Assembly: GCA_006503475.1 (NCBI GenBank)
Contig: RSEH01000034.1
Span: 144,949-208,948 of the forward strand
DNA length: 64,000 nucleotides
Reading direction: 5' to 3'
Origin: Stentor roeselii
Taxonomy: Eukaryota > Ciliophora > Heterotrichea > Heterotrichida > Stentoridae
This document shows positions 39,802-47,741 of the stretch, one piece after another (position 1 is the first letter of the stretch; each line of letters opens with the position of its first letter). Made by a program: the position numbers and the translations under genes. A model generated the notes under the pieces. It saw only the letters and a list, made by a program, of their open reading frames with translations, searched no databases and was not told the DNA's origin.

Positions 39802-40154
39802 AATATTATTATTGAGAAGATATTTCAGAGTTTTTTCAAGAATTAGTTTTTATTTTCTCAAGGTATTAATTTTGAAAGTATGCAAACTAATGATCTTTTC
39901 ATAATATTTTTATAGAAAACAGATATTAATTAGATTATTTAATTCAAGTTTTTCAATATTATCTTCGTCAAATTAAGGTTAAACATTAGATCCTTTAAAT
40001 AAAAGATTGATTTTGTGATTATAATTCTGAATATATCTTAAAATAAATAATCCATCAAGTTATCGTAGAAATTCTTGAACTTTACATAATTTAATGTCAA
40101 AAGGTCCTGGAAAGCCATTTTCTATTACCATATCAAATCATCTATAATTACTAG
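39802..40154. other. Intergenic region between divergent genes
   Basis: 353 bp, very AT-rich, no gene or repeat seen. It must hold the promoters of both flanking genes. Confidence 0.6.
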
Positions 40155-40952
40155 ATGCAAGGCCCTGTTGAAAAGCTAGAAAAACATCTAACATATAATC
40201 AAAAACTCACAGTATTCAACCCAAAACTTGAAGGAGTCAACTTTTTACCAGGAGGTCTAGGCTGTAAAGCAAATCTTTCAACAATCACATTTAAAAAAAA
40301 AAATTCAAAAATTAACCAATCCCCAGAAAAATTCTGCGACCGAAGATTAAAAAAGCCTTTAGAATTCGTTTCAGCTCCTATAATGAATTACAAGTTCGAT
40401 TATGTGAGAAATAAAAGTTTAAATTTAGATCCAATTCCAAACATAGAGAAATCTTCCTGGTTTTATCTAAACCATAAGGGATCTTTTGTGAAATTTTCTC
40501 CAGTGATCAACGATTACCTTGAAAACCACTTTTTCGAGTTCAACAAATTAAAAAAATACAAAAAAACTCTGAACTTCAACATGAACGGCGATAGATACAG
40601 GTTAAAATTCAACAAAACTGGTAAAAAACTAAGACTTTTGTTATTGTGCTGGATTCAAATCGAGGTTCCGATATACAGAATTTTTGATAATAAGTCTGAA
40701 TTCGAGCAAGTTAAAAAGAATGAAATTTGGTTCTGGAATAACGATGATAATGTTTATGTGAATTTTAAGTGGTTTGAAAATGATTTGCTTTCTTTTTATT
40801 TCCAGGCATATGAAAAAGACCCTGACAACAACAACACTTTTCACATAAGACTATCATCTGGAAAATCCTACGAAATCAACTTTCCCGAGATGTCCCAAAA
40901 AAACCTGGAAACAAAATACCACCGAGGTATAACAAGAATCGTTCGAGGTTAA
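40155..40952 (+). CDS. Protein with two WWE-like domains
   Basis: 265 residues, basic N-terminus (1-90) without a known domain. Two WWE-like modules follow. The first (about 98-155) has SSWFYLNHKGSFVKFSPVI and NMNGDRYRLKFNK. The second (about 190-262) has EIWFWNNDDNVYVNFKW, SSGKSYEINFPEMSQKN and TKYHRGITRIVRG, close to the W-W-E pattern with the Y-x-I-x-F / M-x-Q-x-N / R-x-I-x-R end. WWE domains bind ADP-ribose units in poly-ADP-ribose and occur in PARPs and E3 ligases. Here no catalytic domain is attached, so a reader or adaptor is likely. The domain call is by pattern only. Confidence 0.65.
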   Translation: MQGPVEKLEKHLTYNQKLTVFNPKLEGVNFLPGGLGCKANLSTITFKKKNSKINQSPEKFCDRRLKKPLEFVSAPIMNYKFDYVRNKSLNLDPIPNIEKSSWFYLNHKGSFVKFSPVINDYLENHFFEFNKLKKYKKTLNFNMNGDRYRLKFNKTGKKLRLLLLCWIQIEVPIYRIFDNKSEFEQVKKNEIWFWNNDDNVYVNFKWFENDLLSFYFQAYEKDPDNNNTFHIRLSSGKSYEINFPEMSQKNLETKYHRGITRIVRG

Positions 40953-40981
40953 TAAAAAATCATAAACAATCCTTAAATATT

Positions 40982-42934
40982 CTACATAGCTTTCTTCTTC
41001 TTCACTAAAACCTTATGAACAATGTCTACTTCACAAAGAGGATGCGGCAAAAAACAGACCACATCACTTCCAGTAGGAAAAAGCTTCGAGTCAGTAAAAG
41101 TCGAAACCGTTCCTTGCCCCCAGGCCCAGACCTTCCCATTCCTCGCAAGTGCTAAAACCGAGTTCTCCCCACAAACGACATCAACAATATCCCCAACTCC
41201 CACAACCTTACTCGGAGTTTTCGCCCAAGTAACTGAATTTCCAAGTCCCAACTGTCCCATTTCCCCTGATCCCCAAACAACAACATCTCCATTTTCAAGT
41301 AAAACAACAGAAAAAAGTGCACCAGCGGCAACTTTCACTGCTTTTTTTCCAAGTTTTACTTGTTTTTCCTCATTTTCAAGTCCAAGTTGCCCGTCCTCAT
41401 CCCATCCAAAAGCGAAAACTTTTCCATCGCGATCCAAGACTAAAGTATGAGCTTCTCCACATGCCGCAGCAACAGAATTTGACAGCCATTTAACGCGAGC
41501 AGGTCTCAAAGCGCAGAGTCCGACTTCGTCTTTAAACATTTTCGAGTTGGGCAGGCCGAGTTGCCCGACGTCGCCGCGTCCCCAGGTCCAGACCTGTCCA
41601 GAGAGCGAGACTGCGGCAGTGTGATAAGCGCCGCACTCGAGATGGACGATGTTCTGATTGAATATCGAGTTGATGGCAGTTGGGTGTGAGTAAGATTTCT
41701 TACTTTCGTGACCCAAGCAGCCTGAAGCCCCGTAGCCCCAGGTCAGGACTTTGCCGTCGACTGTCACGACTGCTGCGTGTTCGTAACCGCAGGAGACCAT
41801 TCGCACGTTTAGGTTTTTTAGTTGTTTTAGAACTTTTGGAGAGAATAAACTGATTATTGGACTGGAATCGTTTTTGTACGTGATTAGACCTTTGCTTTGA
41901 CCTGGAATGTTTGAAAACTCGAGGTGAGGTGCGGAGGAAAAACCCACTGATGCCATTGAGAAGATTAGTTGAAGGGCTTTTATTTCGTTTCGGGAGTCTC
42001 GGGTTTCGACTACTTGGAAATCTTCTGGGTCTTCGAAAACAGCTATTTTTCTTATCACTGGAGATGTCAGGTCAGGACTTAGCACCTGAAGTGTATTTTT
42101 CGGCAAATTGTCAATATCAGCGAGTTTATCCTTCGAAGCTGTCTGTCCCGGCAAGAACAATCGTGTAGCAGCACTAATTCTAATAGACCCTTCATCAATA
42201 ACACTATCAAACTCTTCATCATCCATAAGGTTAGCCTTTCGTAGCGCATCAATAGAATTATACAAGAACTGGCTTTCCTCAGCCTCTTCTTCGCCAAGGA
42301 GTTGAACAACAGCTTCTGAATTTCGATGATCAACCGACGTGATCAAAGCTTCATCACTGCTGAGTACTTCCCGTTCATCCCAGTCAATTTTGCTGATCTC
42401 CTCAAGGCCAGGGTTAAAAACGACTTCATCACTTCGAACAGTCGAAAAGCTAAGACCTGTGTCAAGGTTCAAATTAACCAAATACGTTTGAGCCAACGAT
42501 GATTCTGATGTCAAAACGCTTGGTCTTTTAAAACTGTCGCAGTGACGGTTCGACTTCAGGTAAGAGCTGCTCATTTCTAAGGTGTTCTTGTAACTCGAGA
42601 TGTAAGAAGATGCGTCTGACGGCAGGTTAGACCTGCCGGTTCGTTGGAATGGACTTCTTTGGTGGAAGACTGAAAAGGTTTGCTTCATGTCGATTGTGTC
42701 TGCTGATGTAAAACTTGAAAGATTCAGAAGAACTCTTGATGGCTTTTCTAGAGTCAGGATTGGAAACTTGTACAATGGGTCACTCAGTATTCCGTGGAAC
42801 GAGTTAGAGGCCTTTGAGAATAACACTGAGTAGTTTGATGAGGATTGGATCACTATTGAAGTGTTTCGGGAATGAAGGCCTGTTCCACTGTCCAGGAACT
42901 TTTCAGAGAAACTTGATCGAGGTTTTCTTTCCAT
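40982..42934 (-). CDS. RCC1-repeat (ATS1-type) protein
   Basis: 650 residues. The N-terminal half (to about 350) is disordered and Ser-rich. The C-terminal half holds at least five RCC1 repeats, e.g. VSCGYEHAAVVTVDGKVLTW, CGAYHTAAVSLSGQVWTWGR, CGEAHTLVLDRDGKVFAFGW and VVLLENGDVVVWGSGEMGQL, making a propeller or most of one. Family members act as Ran exchange factors or as scaffolds; the exchange-active residues of RCC1 cannot be judged by eye. A probable regulatory or scaffold protein. Starts 161 bp from the divergent DHHC gene. Confidence 0.85.
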   Translation of the reverse strand: MERKPRSSFSEKFLDSGTGLHSRNTSIVIQSSSNYSVLFSKASNSFHGILSDPLYKFPILTLEKPSRVLLNLSSFTSADTIDMKQTFSVFHQRSPFQRTGRSNLPSDASSYISSYKNTLEMSSSYLKSNRHCDSFKRPSVLTSESSLAQTYLVNLNLDTGLSFSTVRSDEVVFNPGLEEISKIDWDEREVLSSDEALITSVDHRNSEAVVQLLGEEEAEESQFLYNSIDALRKANLMDDEEFDSVIDEGSIRISAATRLFLPGQTASKDKLADIDNLPKNTLQVLSPDLTSPVIRKIAVFEDPEDFQVVETRDSRNEIKALQLIFSMASVGFSSAPHLEFSNIPGQSKGLITYKNDSSPIISLFSPKVLKQLKNLNVRMVSCGYEHAAVVTVDGKVLTWGYGASGCLGHESKKSYSHPTAINSIFNQNIVHLECGAYHTAAVSLSGQVWTWGRGDVGQLGLPNSKMFKDEVGLCALRPARVKWLSNSVAAACGEAHTLVLDRDGKVFAFGWDEDGQLGLENEEKQVKLGKKAVKVAAGALFSVVLLENGDVVVWGSGEMGQLGLGNSVTWAKTPSKVVGVGDIVDVVCGENSVLALARNGKVWAWGQGTVSTFTDSKLFPTGSDVVCFLPHPLCEVDIVHKVLVKKKKAM

Positions 42935-43095
42935 TTATTTCTTTTAAAAGTTGAACGATTACAAGTTGTTTTATTTTCGTGATTTAAGAATCAAGGGAAA
43001 ATTTTGCATTAATGAATGTTTTTACAGAGGATTTAATTTACCTGTTAAAAGTCTAAAGATATAGAAAAACAACTATAAATGGAAAGATATAAAAT

Positions 43096-43629
43096 ATGAA
43101 AGTTAAATCTCCAAATGGCTTTTTCCGACTGGGCAACACCTGCTGCATTGGATTAAAAGGAAAGATCTTCTTAACCATAGGTCCTGATTGGCCTTTGAAC
43201 CTTCTAATTATTCTACTTCTCACCAGTGCAAACGTTTTTTTCATAAAAATAATGGCTCCGAAGGTGGCTGTCACAATGCAATGTCTGGGTTTTTTTATTT
43301 ACTCCGGTTGTTTCTGTTGCTATATTCTAACCGCCTTTAAAAACCAAGGAATCCTTCTCACCACCTGGGAGCAAAAAATGGAAGAAGGGGAAAGTCATGA
43401 AAATATATGTCCTGACTGCGAAGTCATAACAGAAACTGGAAGCGAACACTGCTGTGAATGCGGAATTTGCATCAAAGGCTACGACCATCACTGCGCGTTG
43501 TCTGGAAAGTGCATCGGGTCAGGCAACATTGTTCCTTTCTATTTGTTCCTAGTCTTGATATTTTCTTCAATTGTTTATTTCTGCATTTGGTTCTTAATTG
43601 CAGTTTCCACTACTCTAAAGGAAAAGTAA
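43096..43629 (+). CDS. Short DHHC-type protein S-acyltransferase
   Basis: 177 residues. Two hydrophobic helices (about 33-53 and 58-82) precede a complete cysteine-rich domain: CPDCEVITETGSEHCCECG, then CIKGYDHHCALSGKCIGSGN with the DHHC tetrad and zinc ligands. Only one helix follows (VPFYLFLVLIFSSIVYFCIWF) before the stop. Canonical enzymes have four helices plus a TTxE motif and a longer tail, so this is a shortened family member. STTLKEK at the end loosely recalls TTxE. No 15-16 nt intron was found that extends it. Activity is plausible but topology is odd: three helices put the two ends on opposite sides. Confidence 0.85.
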   Translation: MKVKSPNGFFRLGNTCCIGLKGKIFLTIGPDWPLNLLIILLLTSANVFFIKIMAPKVAVTMQCLGFFIYSGCFCCYILTAFKNQGILLTTWEQKMEEGESHENICPDCEVITETGSEHCCECGICIKGYDHHCALSGKCIGSGNIVPFYLFLVLIFSSIVYFCIWFLIAVSTTLKEK

Positions 43630-43650
43630 TTAAATAATCAATGGATTGTG

Positions 43651-44787
43651 TTAGCTTTTTGGGAAAAGCTTTTTGCCTGTTGAAGGGTTTTTTGAAGTTA
43701 ATTTTGGATTTGGCTTTAGGAGTGAATTATCTCTTTGAAGAGATCTTGAAATTTTTCGTTGATCTCCATGTAGTGGAGGAAGGTGTGCGGGAGGTTTCAG
43801 GTTTTTTGAATATTTCAGGTTTTTCTTGACAGGTGCATGGCTTAAATTGTCTGAGGCTTTTTCAAAGTTGTTAAAACTTGAATGATCTTCAGCCTCCACT
43901 GAAGAATTTTTCATTAAACCCATCAACCACAAGTCCTGTGCAACAACTTTATCATCAAGTCTTAAAGACTCCTGAAACTGTTCATTTTCATCGATTTTCC
44001 AAAACTCTTTATCATCGACTTGTGAGTAAAACTTGTTCTTTTTCATCACTTTAGAAGAAACTGACAATTCCCTTCTTCTTAAAACATTTTCAGTGCTTTC
44101 TGGATTTTTTTCATTATTTTTGAAGACTGGTTTTCCTGAAAGTTGAGCTTTTAACATTTTAATCTCGACTTTGAAGTCCTCAATGGTTTGTTCTTGTTGA
44201 GTCATTTTCAGTCTAAGTTTTGAAATTTTTGCATGAGCTCTGTTTAACTCGAAGTCAATGTCTTTGCTGACTAGTTGAGAGAAGTTCGGAAGTTCGGGTG
44301 AAACTGAAGAAAGAATTACTTCAGATATTTTTTCAGGCAACTTTTCAGGAGACTTCAACTCGGGAAGGTCGTCATCGTTTTGCTTTAAAAACTCAAGATT
44401 TGATGGAAATTCTGATGAAGAGTAAAGAAATTCCAGGTTTTTCAGACATGTGAACCAGGGAACTGACTCGATTTTTAATTGAGTTTTAGATGAAGGGGTC
44501 AGAAGATAAGTGCTTTGATTTGAAGACTGAGCTTTTGACTTGATTTCTTCAGAGGATTCAAGAACGAAGAGGTAAAATTTTGACTGATAGGTTGAATCAT
44601 TTATAAAATTTTGAAGTTTTGAGAAATTGTCGAAGGTGTTGATATCTGATGTGACAATCCAGTAGATTCCTTGATCGATACTCAGGATTTCTTCTGTTTC
44701 CAGCAGCAAGTTGACAGTCTGAACTTCCATTCTCAGATTATTATTTAGCCTTACTAAGCCTTTTCTAACTATTACATGACCTGACAT
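43651..44787 (-). CDS. Coiled-coil protein, unknown; overlaps upstream gene
   Basis: 378 residues from the ATG at 44787 (MSGHVIVRKGLVRLNNN); an in-frame ATG at 44805 is also possible. The first about 120 residues look globular (strand/helix mix). The middle has a coiled coil (RAHAKISKLRLKMTQQEQ) and the tail is basic and Pro/Ser-rich (NLKPPAHLPPLHGDQRKI). The start overlaps the stop of the preceding same-strand gene by 16 nt in another phase. A 14-nt (GTACTGGATGTCAG) or a 17-nt GT...AG removal would instead fuse the two ORFs into one protein. It converges on the DHHC gene, 21 bp apart. Function unknown. Confidence 0.7.
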   Translation of the reverse strand: MSGHVIVRKGLVRLNNNLRMEVQTVNLLLETEEILSIDQGIYWIVTSDINTFDNFSKLQNFINDSTYQSKFYLFVLESSEEIKSKAQSSNQSTYLLTPSSKTQLKIESVPWFTCLKNLEFLYSSSEFPSNLEFLKQNDDDLPELKSPEKLPEKISEVILSSVSPELPNFSQLVSKDIDFELNRAHAKISKLRLKMTQQEQTIEDFKVEIKMLKAQLSGKPVFKNNEKNPESTENVLRRRELSVSSKVMKKNKFYSQVDDKEFWKIDENEQFQESLRLDDKVVAQDLWLMGLMKNSSVEAEDHSSFNNFEKASDNLSHAPVKKNLKYSKNLKPPAHLPPLHGDQRKISRSLQRDNSLLKPNPKLTSKNPSTGKKLFPKS

Positions 44788-45197
44788 CCAGTACTGCACG
44801 AACATGTTTTAGTAGCAGTTCCTTCAAAAGAACTCTCAGTATTCGCAATACTTTCAAGAGTTTCAATGATCCCTTTAATATCTTTATTCTGAGACTTCTT
44901 CGCTTTGAGGATTTCTTCAGTGGTTTCAAGTTCCAGACTCAATTTATCGATTCCTTGTTTCAAACTTTTCACTTTTTCAGTCAGTTTGCAGTGAAGACAG
45001 TCAGAAGGAGGAAAAATGTGAGGAGCTGATTTGATTTGAGCTATTTTTTCATAGTCAAGGCCGAGACTTTCAACGATTTCTTTGATTTGGTTGTCCTCGC
45101 AGCACTCTTCAACTTCAGGCTCTGGAGACTGTGGCTTGATTTCACTTGAAATTTTTATTTCATTCAAAGGAGGGTCGATTTCGGGAAGGCTGTCCAT
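44772..45197 (-). CDS. Small acidic coiled-coil protein
   Basis: 141 residues, acidic N-terminus (EIKPQSPEPEVEECCEDNQI), a CxxC pair (CLHC) and a coiled coil (EKVKSLKQGIDKLSLELETT), ending in a Cys-rich patch (KTCSCSTGCQVM). It sits 9 bp after the stop of the gene at 45207-45812 and overlaps the next gene by 16 nt, forming a three-gene same-strand cluster. It may be exon 1 of the downstream gene if an unusually short intron is used. Function unknown. Confidence 0.65.
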   Translation of the reverse strand: MDSLPEIDPPLNEIKISSEIKPQSPEPEVEECCEDNQIKEIVESLGLDYEKIAQIKSAPHIFPPSDCLHCKLTEKVKSLKQGIDKLSLELETTEEILKAKKSQNKDIKGIIETLESIANTESSFEGTATKTCSCSTGCQVM

Positions 45198-45206
45198 ATT
45201 TAAATA

Positions 45207-45812
45207 TTAAGACTTCGACCTATGTCTTGACCTGAACCTTTCTCGAGATCTTTTCCCTGGACGGTTTTTATTCTTCAGTCTTTCTGACTTTTCCCTTTGG
45301 TACTCGCTGAAAGTCTTTTTTCTTTCGTCTTTTTCTTCGAGTTCAGGAAAACTGAAGTCGAAGTTGTCTTCGAAACGAACTGGTTTTTGTTTTTCTTTCA
45401 TTTTCTTCGGTTTTTTCACTTTTTTTTCAGGGTTTTTCAGAAAAGTTCGTGGTTGTGGGTTGGGGTCTCCGATTTTGTAGTGGTTTTTTAGTAAAAAGTT
45501 TTTCATTTCTTGCATGTTTTTCAGGTGAAGTGATGTGAAACTGGATTCTCTTTTGAAGTCGTCTTCGATTTCAGCTATGGATAAATTTAATGAGTTTTCT
45601 GTGATTGATAAAAATTTGGATTGTTTTTGCTTTTTGGAGAAGGTGCTTGCGTTCAAGGTTTTCAGAATTTTTTGGAGTTCTTGGTCGAGACACAAGTCAG
45701 GACTGGTCCCACTTAAAACGTTGTACTCGTCGTCACTGATTTCATCTGCTTCTAGTGACTTAGGTTTGAACTGAAGAGGGACTCTTCCTTTCTTGGCTTG
45801 TAGTACCTCCAT
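45207..45812 (-). CDS. Basic protein with RS/KR-rich C-terminus
   Basis: 201 residues from the ATG at 45812. A longer ORF starting at 45914 would run into the divergent RPA1 gene and is rejected. Middle region helical and acidic. The C-terminal 60 residues are Lys/Arg-rich, ending RSRERFRSRHRSKS, as in RNA-processing or nucleolar proteins. No domain recognised. Its start is 21 bp from the RPA1 start on the other strand, and its stop is 9 bp from the next gene. A nuclear role is suggested only by composition. Confidence 0.75.
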   Translation of the reverse strand: MEVLQAKKGRVPLQFKPKSLEADEISDDEYNVLSGTSPDLCLDQELQKILKTLNASTFSKKQKQSKFLSITENSLNLSIAEIEDDFKRESSFTSLHLKNMQEMKNFLLKNHYKIGDPNPQPRTFLKNPEKKVKKPKKMKEKQKPVRFEDNFDFSFPELEEKDERKKTFSEYQREKSERLKNKNRPGKRSRERFRSRHRSKS

Positions 45813-45833
45813 ATTAATTTCCGATATATTAAT
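45813..45833. promoter_or_regulatory. 21-bp divergent intergenic spacer
   Basis: Only 21 bp separate the two divergent start codons. The spacer is almost all A/T and contains TTAATATATC/GATATATTAA, a near-palindrome. If both starts are right, the promoters must overlap each other or the coding regions. Confidence 0.55.
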
Positions 45834-47738
45834 ATGTTGACACCAGGATCCCTGCAAACTATTTACAATGGCGCCAAAAGTACATCTTTCCAACCGACAG
45901 TGCAACTCTTGCAAATAATAAAAAAAGATGCATTCTACACTGTTTTCATTTCAGACAGCGTGGATTATTCCCAATGTATATGCAGCATAAGTGCGCATAA
46001 CGAAATAGACAATCTTCAAGAATACTCAATAATCAAACTACTTGAGTACAACGTGACCGAAGTGAAGCACTTCAAATGCATCATAATCACGAAAATCGAT
46101 ATCAGAAGCTTCGACTGCAATAAAATCGGAGAACCTGAAAAGCTCGAAATCCAGGCGCCTTCCAAATCACTAAGAAACTCATCAGAAGGTGCAAAAGACC
46201 CGAACCCTCCAGCTTCCCCAATGATAAAACTGATAAAAAGCGAAAACGATTTAGAAAGTTCAAAAATTTCAGCATCAGAAGGAAGAAACCCTCAAAACTC
46301 TCAAAGCCGGATGTCATTCCCGATGACAGAAAACAACTTTATCCCCGGGGGACAGTCGAGCAACTTCAGCAATCTCATGGTCGCTCAACAAGCAGAAGAA
46401 AACAACTTTTACACCCCGATCTGTGTACTCAGCATGACTTGTTTTGACTGGACCATCAAGGCAAGAGTTCTGGAAAAGTCAGACGTTCGTTATTGGGACA
46501 AGCCTACAAGCAAAGGGAAGTTATTTAATGTTGTTTTAGTTGATGAGAGGGGGGACCAGATCAAAGGAACTTTTTTTAATAATGCAGTTGAGATGTTTTA
46601 TGACGTCATTGAAATTATGAAAGTTTATACTTTTTCTGGAGGAAATGTTAAGAATATGAACAGGGCGTATTCTTCGCTTGATGTTCAGTTTGAAATCTCT
46701 TTTGATAAGAACTCGGTTATTAAGCCTATGGAAGATGATGATAAGATCCCCAGCTTCAAGTTTAACTTTCAGAATATTGACTATTTGCCTAAACTCAATA
46801 TTAATTCTAGTGTTGATGTTTGTGCTATTTTAGAAGAAATAGGAAATATTGAAGAATTTACTTCGAAAAGAGGAGAATTGCTTGTTAAAAGAAATTTGAT
46901 GATTACTGATCATACTTGTCATTCCATTGAAGTCACTCTTTGGAATGATTTGGCAAAATTAACAGAATTTAATGGATTGGATGTCAAGGATTGTAACATC
47001 ATTGTCTTTAAAAGTATCAAAATTAAGGATTTCAATAAGATTAGTCTCTCTTCGGATAGGACATGCACCAAGGTCTTCATCAATCCTAAAGACAACAAAC
47101 AGGCTGATTTTTTGAGAAAATGGAAAGCTGAAAAAAAGTCGGCTCTTTTGGCAACACCTCTGACCGAACGAAGAGACAAGTCACGAGACGCAAAGTTAAA
47201 AACCATCTCAGAGATAAAAGAAGAATGGAACAACGTGCTAATCCACAGCAACAACAAGACCGACACGTTAAAAATAATCGGAATTCTCGGAAAGCTGATG
47301 CTAACCGATGAAAAACCTCTCTGGTACAAAAGCTGTCCAAACGAAAAATGCAAGAAAAAAGTGACTTTAGACCACCAAGGCTTCTACACCTGCGAAACCT
47401 GCAGACAAACATTCGAGATCTGCAAATATCGTTACCTCTGCAACTTGACAATAAGCGACTGCACAGGAATGTTATACGCGACAGCTTTTGACGAGTCAAT
47501 GAGTGCCTTACTTAAAATCAGTGCACATCAACTCTACGACGTTTTCATGCAAAGCCAAACCGATGCAGAAGACATTCTTGCAAAAATCGCTTCAATCCCA
47601 GTAGTAGCTGTGCTGAACGTGAAAGAAGCTGACACGAACACAGGTTACAAGTTTACAGTGAAACGATTTGACGACTACGACGCACAAAGCCTAAGCCAGC
47701 TGCTTTCGCAAGAAATAAAATCTTTCCTAGAATATTAA
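45834..47738 (+). CDS. RPA1: Replication protein A large subunit
   Basis: 634 residues. It binds single-stranded DNA in replication and repair as the large subunit of the RPA trimer. The N-terminal OB fold starts at once (LTPGSLQTIYNGA, PTVQLLQIIKK, ISDSVDYSQC), which fixes the start codon. DBD-A is about 195-300 (TPICVLSMTCFDWTIKARVL), DBD-B about 320-425 and DBD-C about 480-630. DBD-C has its zinc site: C501, C506, C520 and C523 (CPNEKCKKKV...FYTCETC). Length and order match the eukaryotic family. Codon usage switches abruptly near 47165. Its stop is 3 bp from that of the convergent CFAP69 gene. Confidence 0.95.
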   Translation: MLTPGSLQTIYNGAKSTSFQPTVQLLQIIKKDAFYTVFISDSVDYSQCICSISAHNEIDNLQEYSIIKLLEYNVTEVKHFKCIIITKIDIRSFDCNKIGEPEKLEIQAPSKSLRNSSEGAKDPNPPASPMIKLIKSENDLESSKISASEGRNPQNSQSRMSFPMTENNFIPGGQSSNFSNLMVAQQAEENNFYTPICVLSMTCFDWTIKARVLEKSDVRYWDKPTSKGKLFNVVLVDERGDQIKGTFFNNAVEMFYDVIEIMKVYTFSGGNVKNMNRAYSSLDVQFEISFDKNSVIKPMEDDDKIPSFKFNFQNIDYLPKLNINSSVDVCAILEEIGNIEEFTSKRGELLVKRNLMITDHTCHSIEVTLWNDLAKLTEFNGLDVKDCNIIVFKSIKIKDFNKISLSSDRTCTKVFINPKDNKQADFLRKWKAEKKSALLATPLTERRDKSRDAKLKTISEIKEEWNNVLIHSNNKTDTLKIIGILGKLMLTDEKPLWYKSCPNEKCKKKVTLDHQGFYTCETCRQTFEICKYRYLCNLTISDCTGMLYATAFDESMSALLKISAHQLYDVFMQSQTDAEDILAKIASIPVVAVLNVKEADTNTGYKFTVKRFDDYDAQSLSQLLSQEIKSFLEY

Positions 47739-47741
47739 TAA

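Noticed and set aside
41022-41450. 142-codon ORF antisense to the RCC1 protein
   Set aside because: Low-complexity Ser/Thr/Pro translation of the reverse strand of RCC1 repeats.
45813-45914. Upstream extension of the RS-rich protein to 45914
   Set aside because: It would overlap the first codons of RPA1, whose start is well supported, and adds no recognisable sequence.
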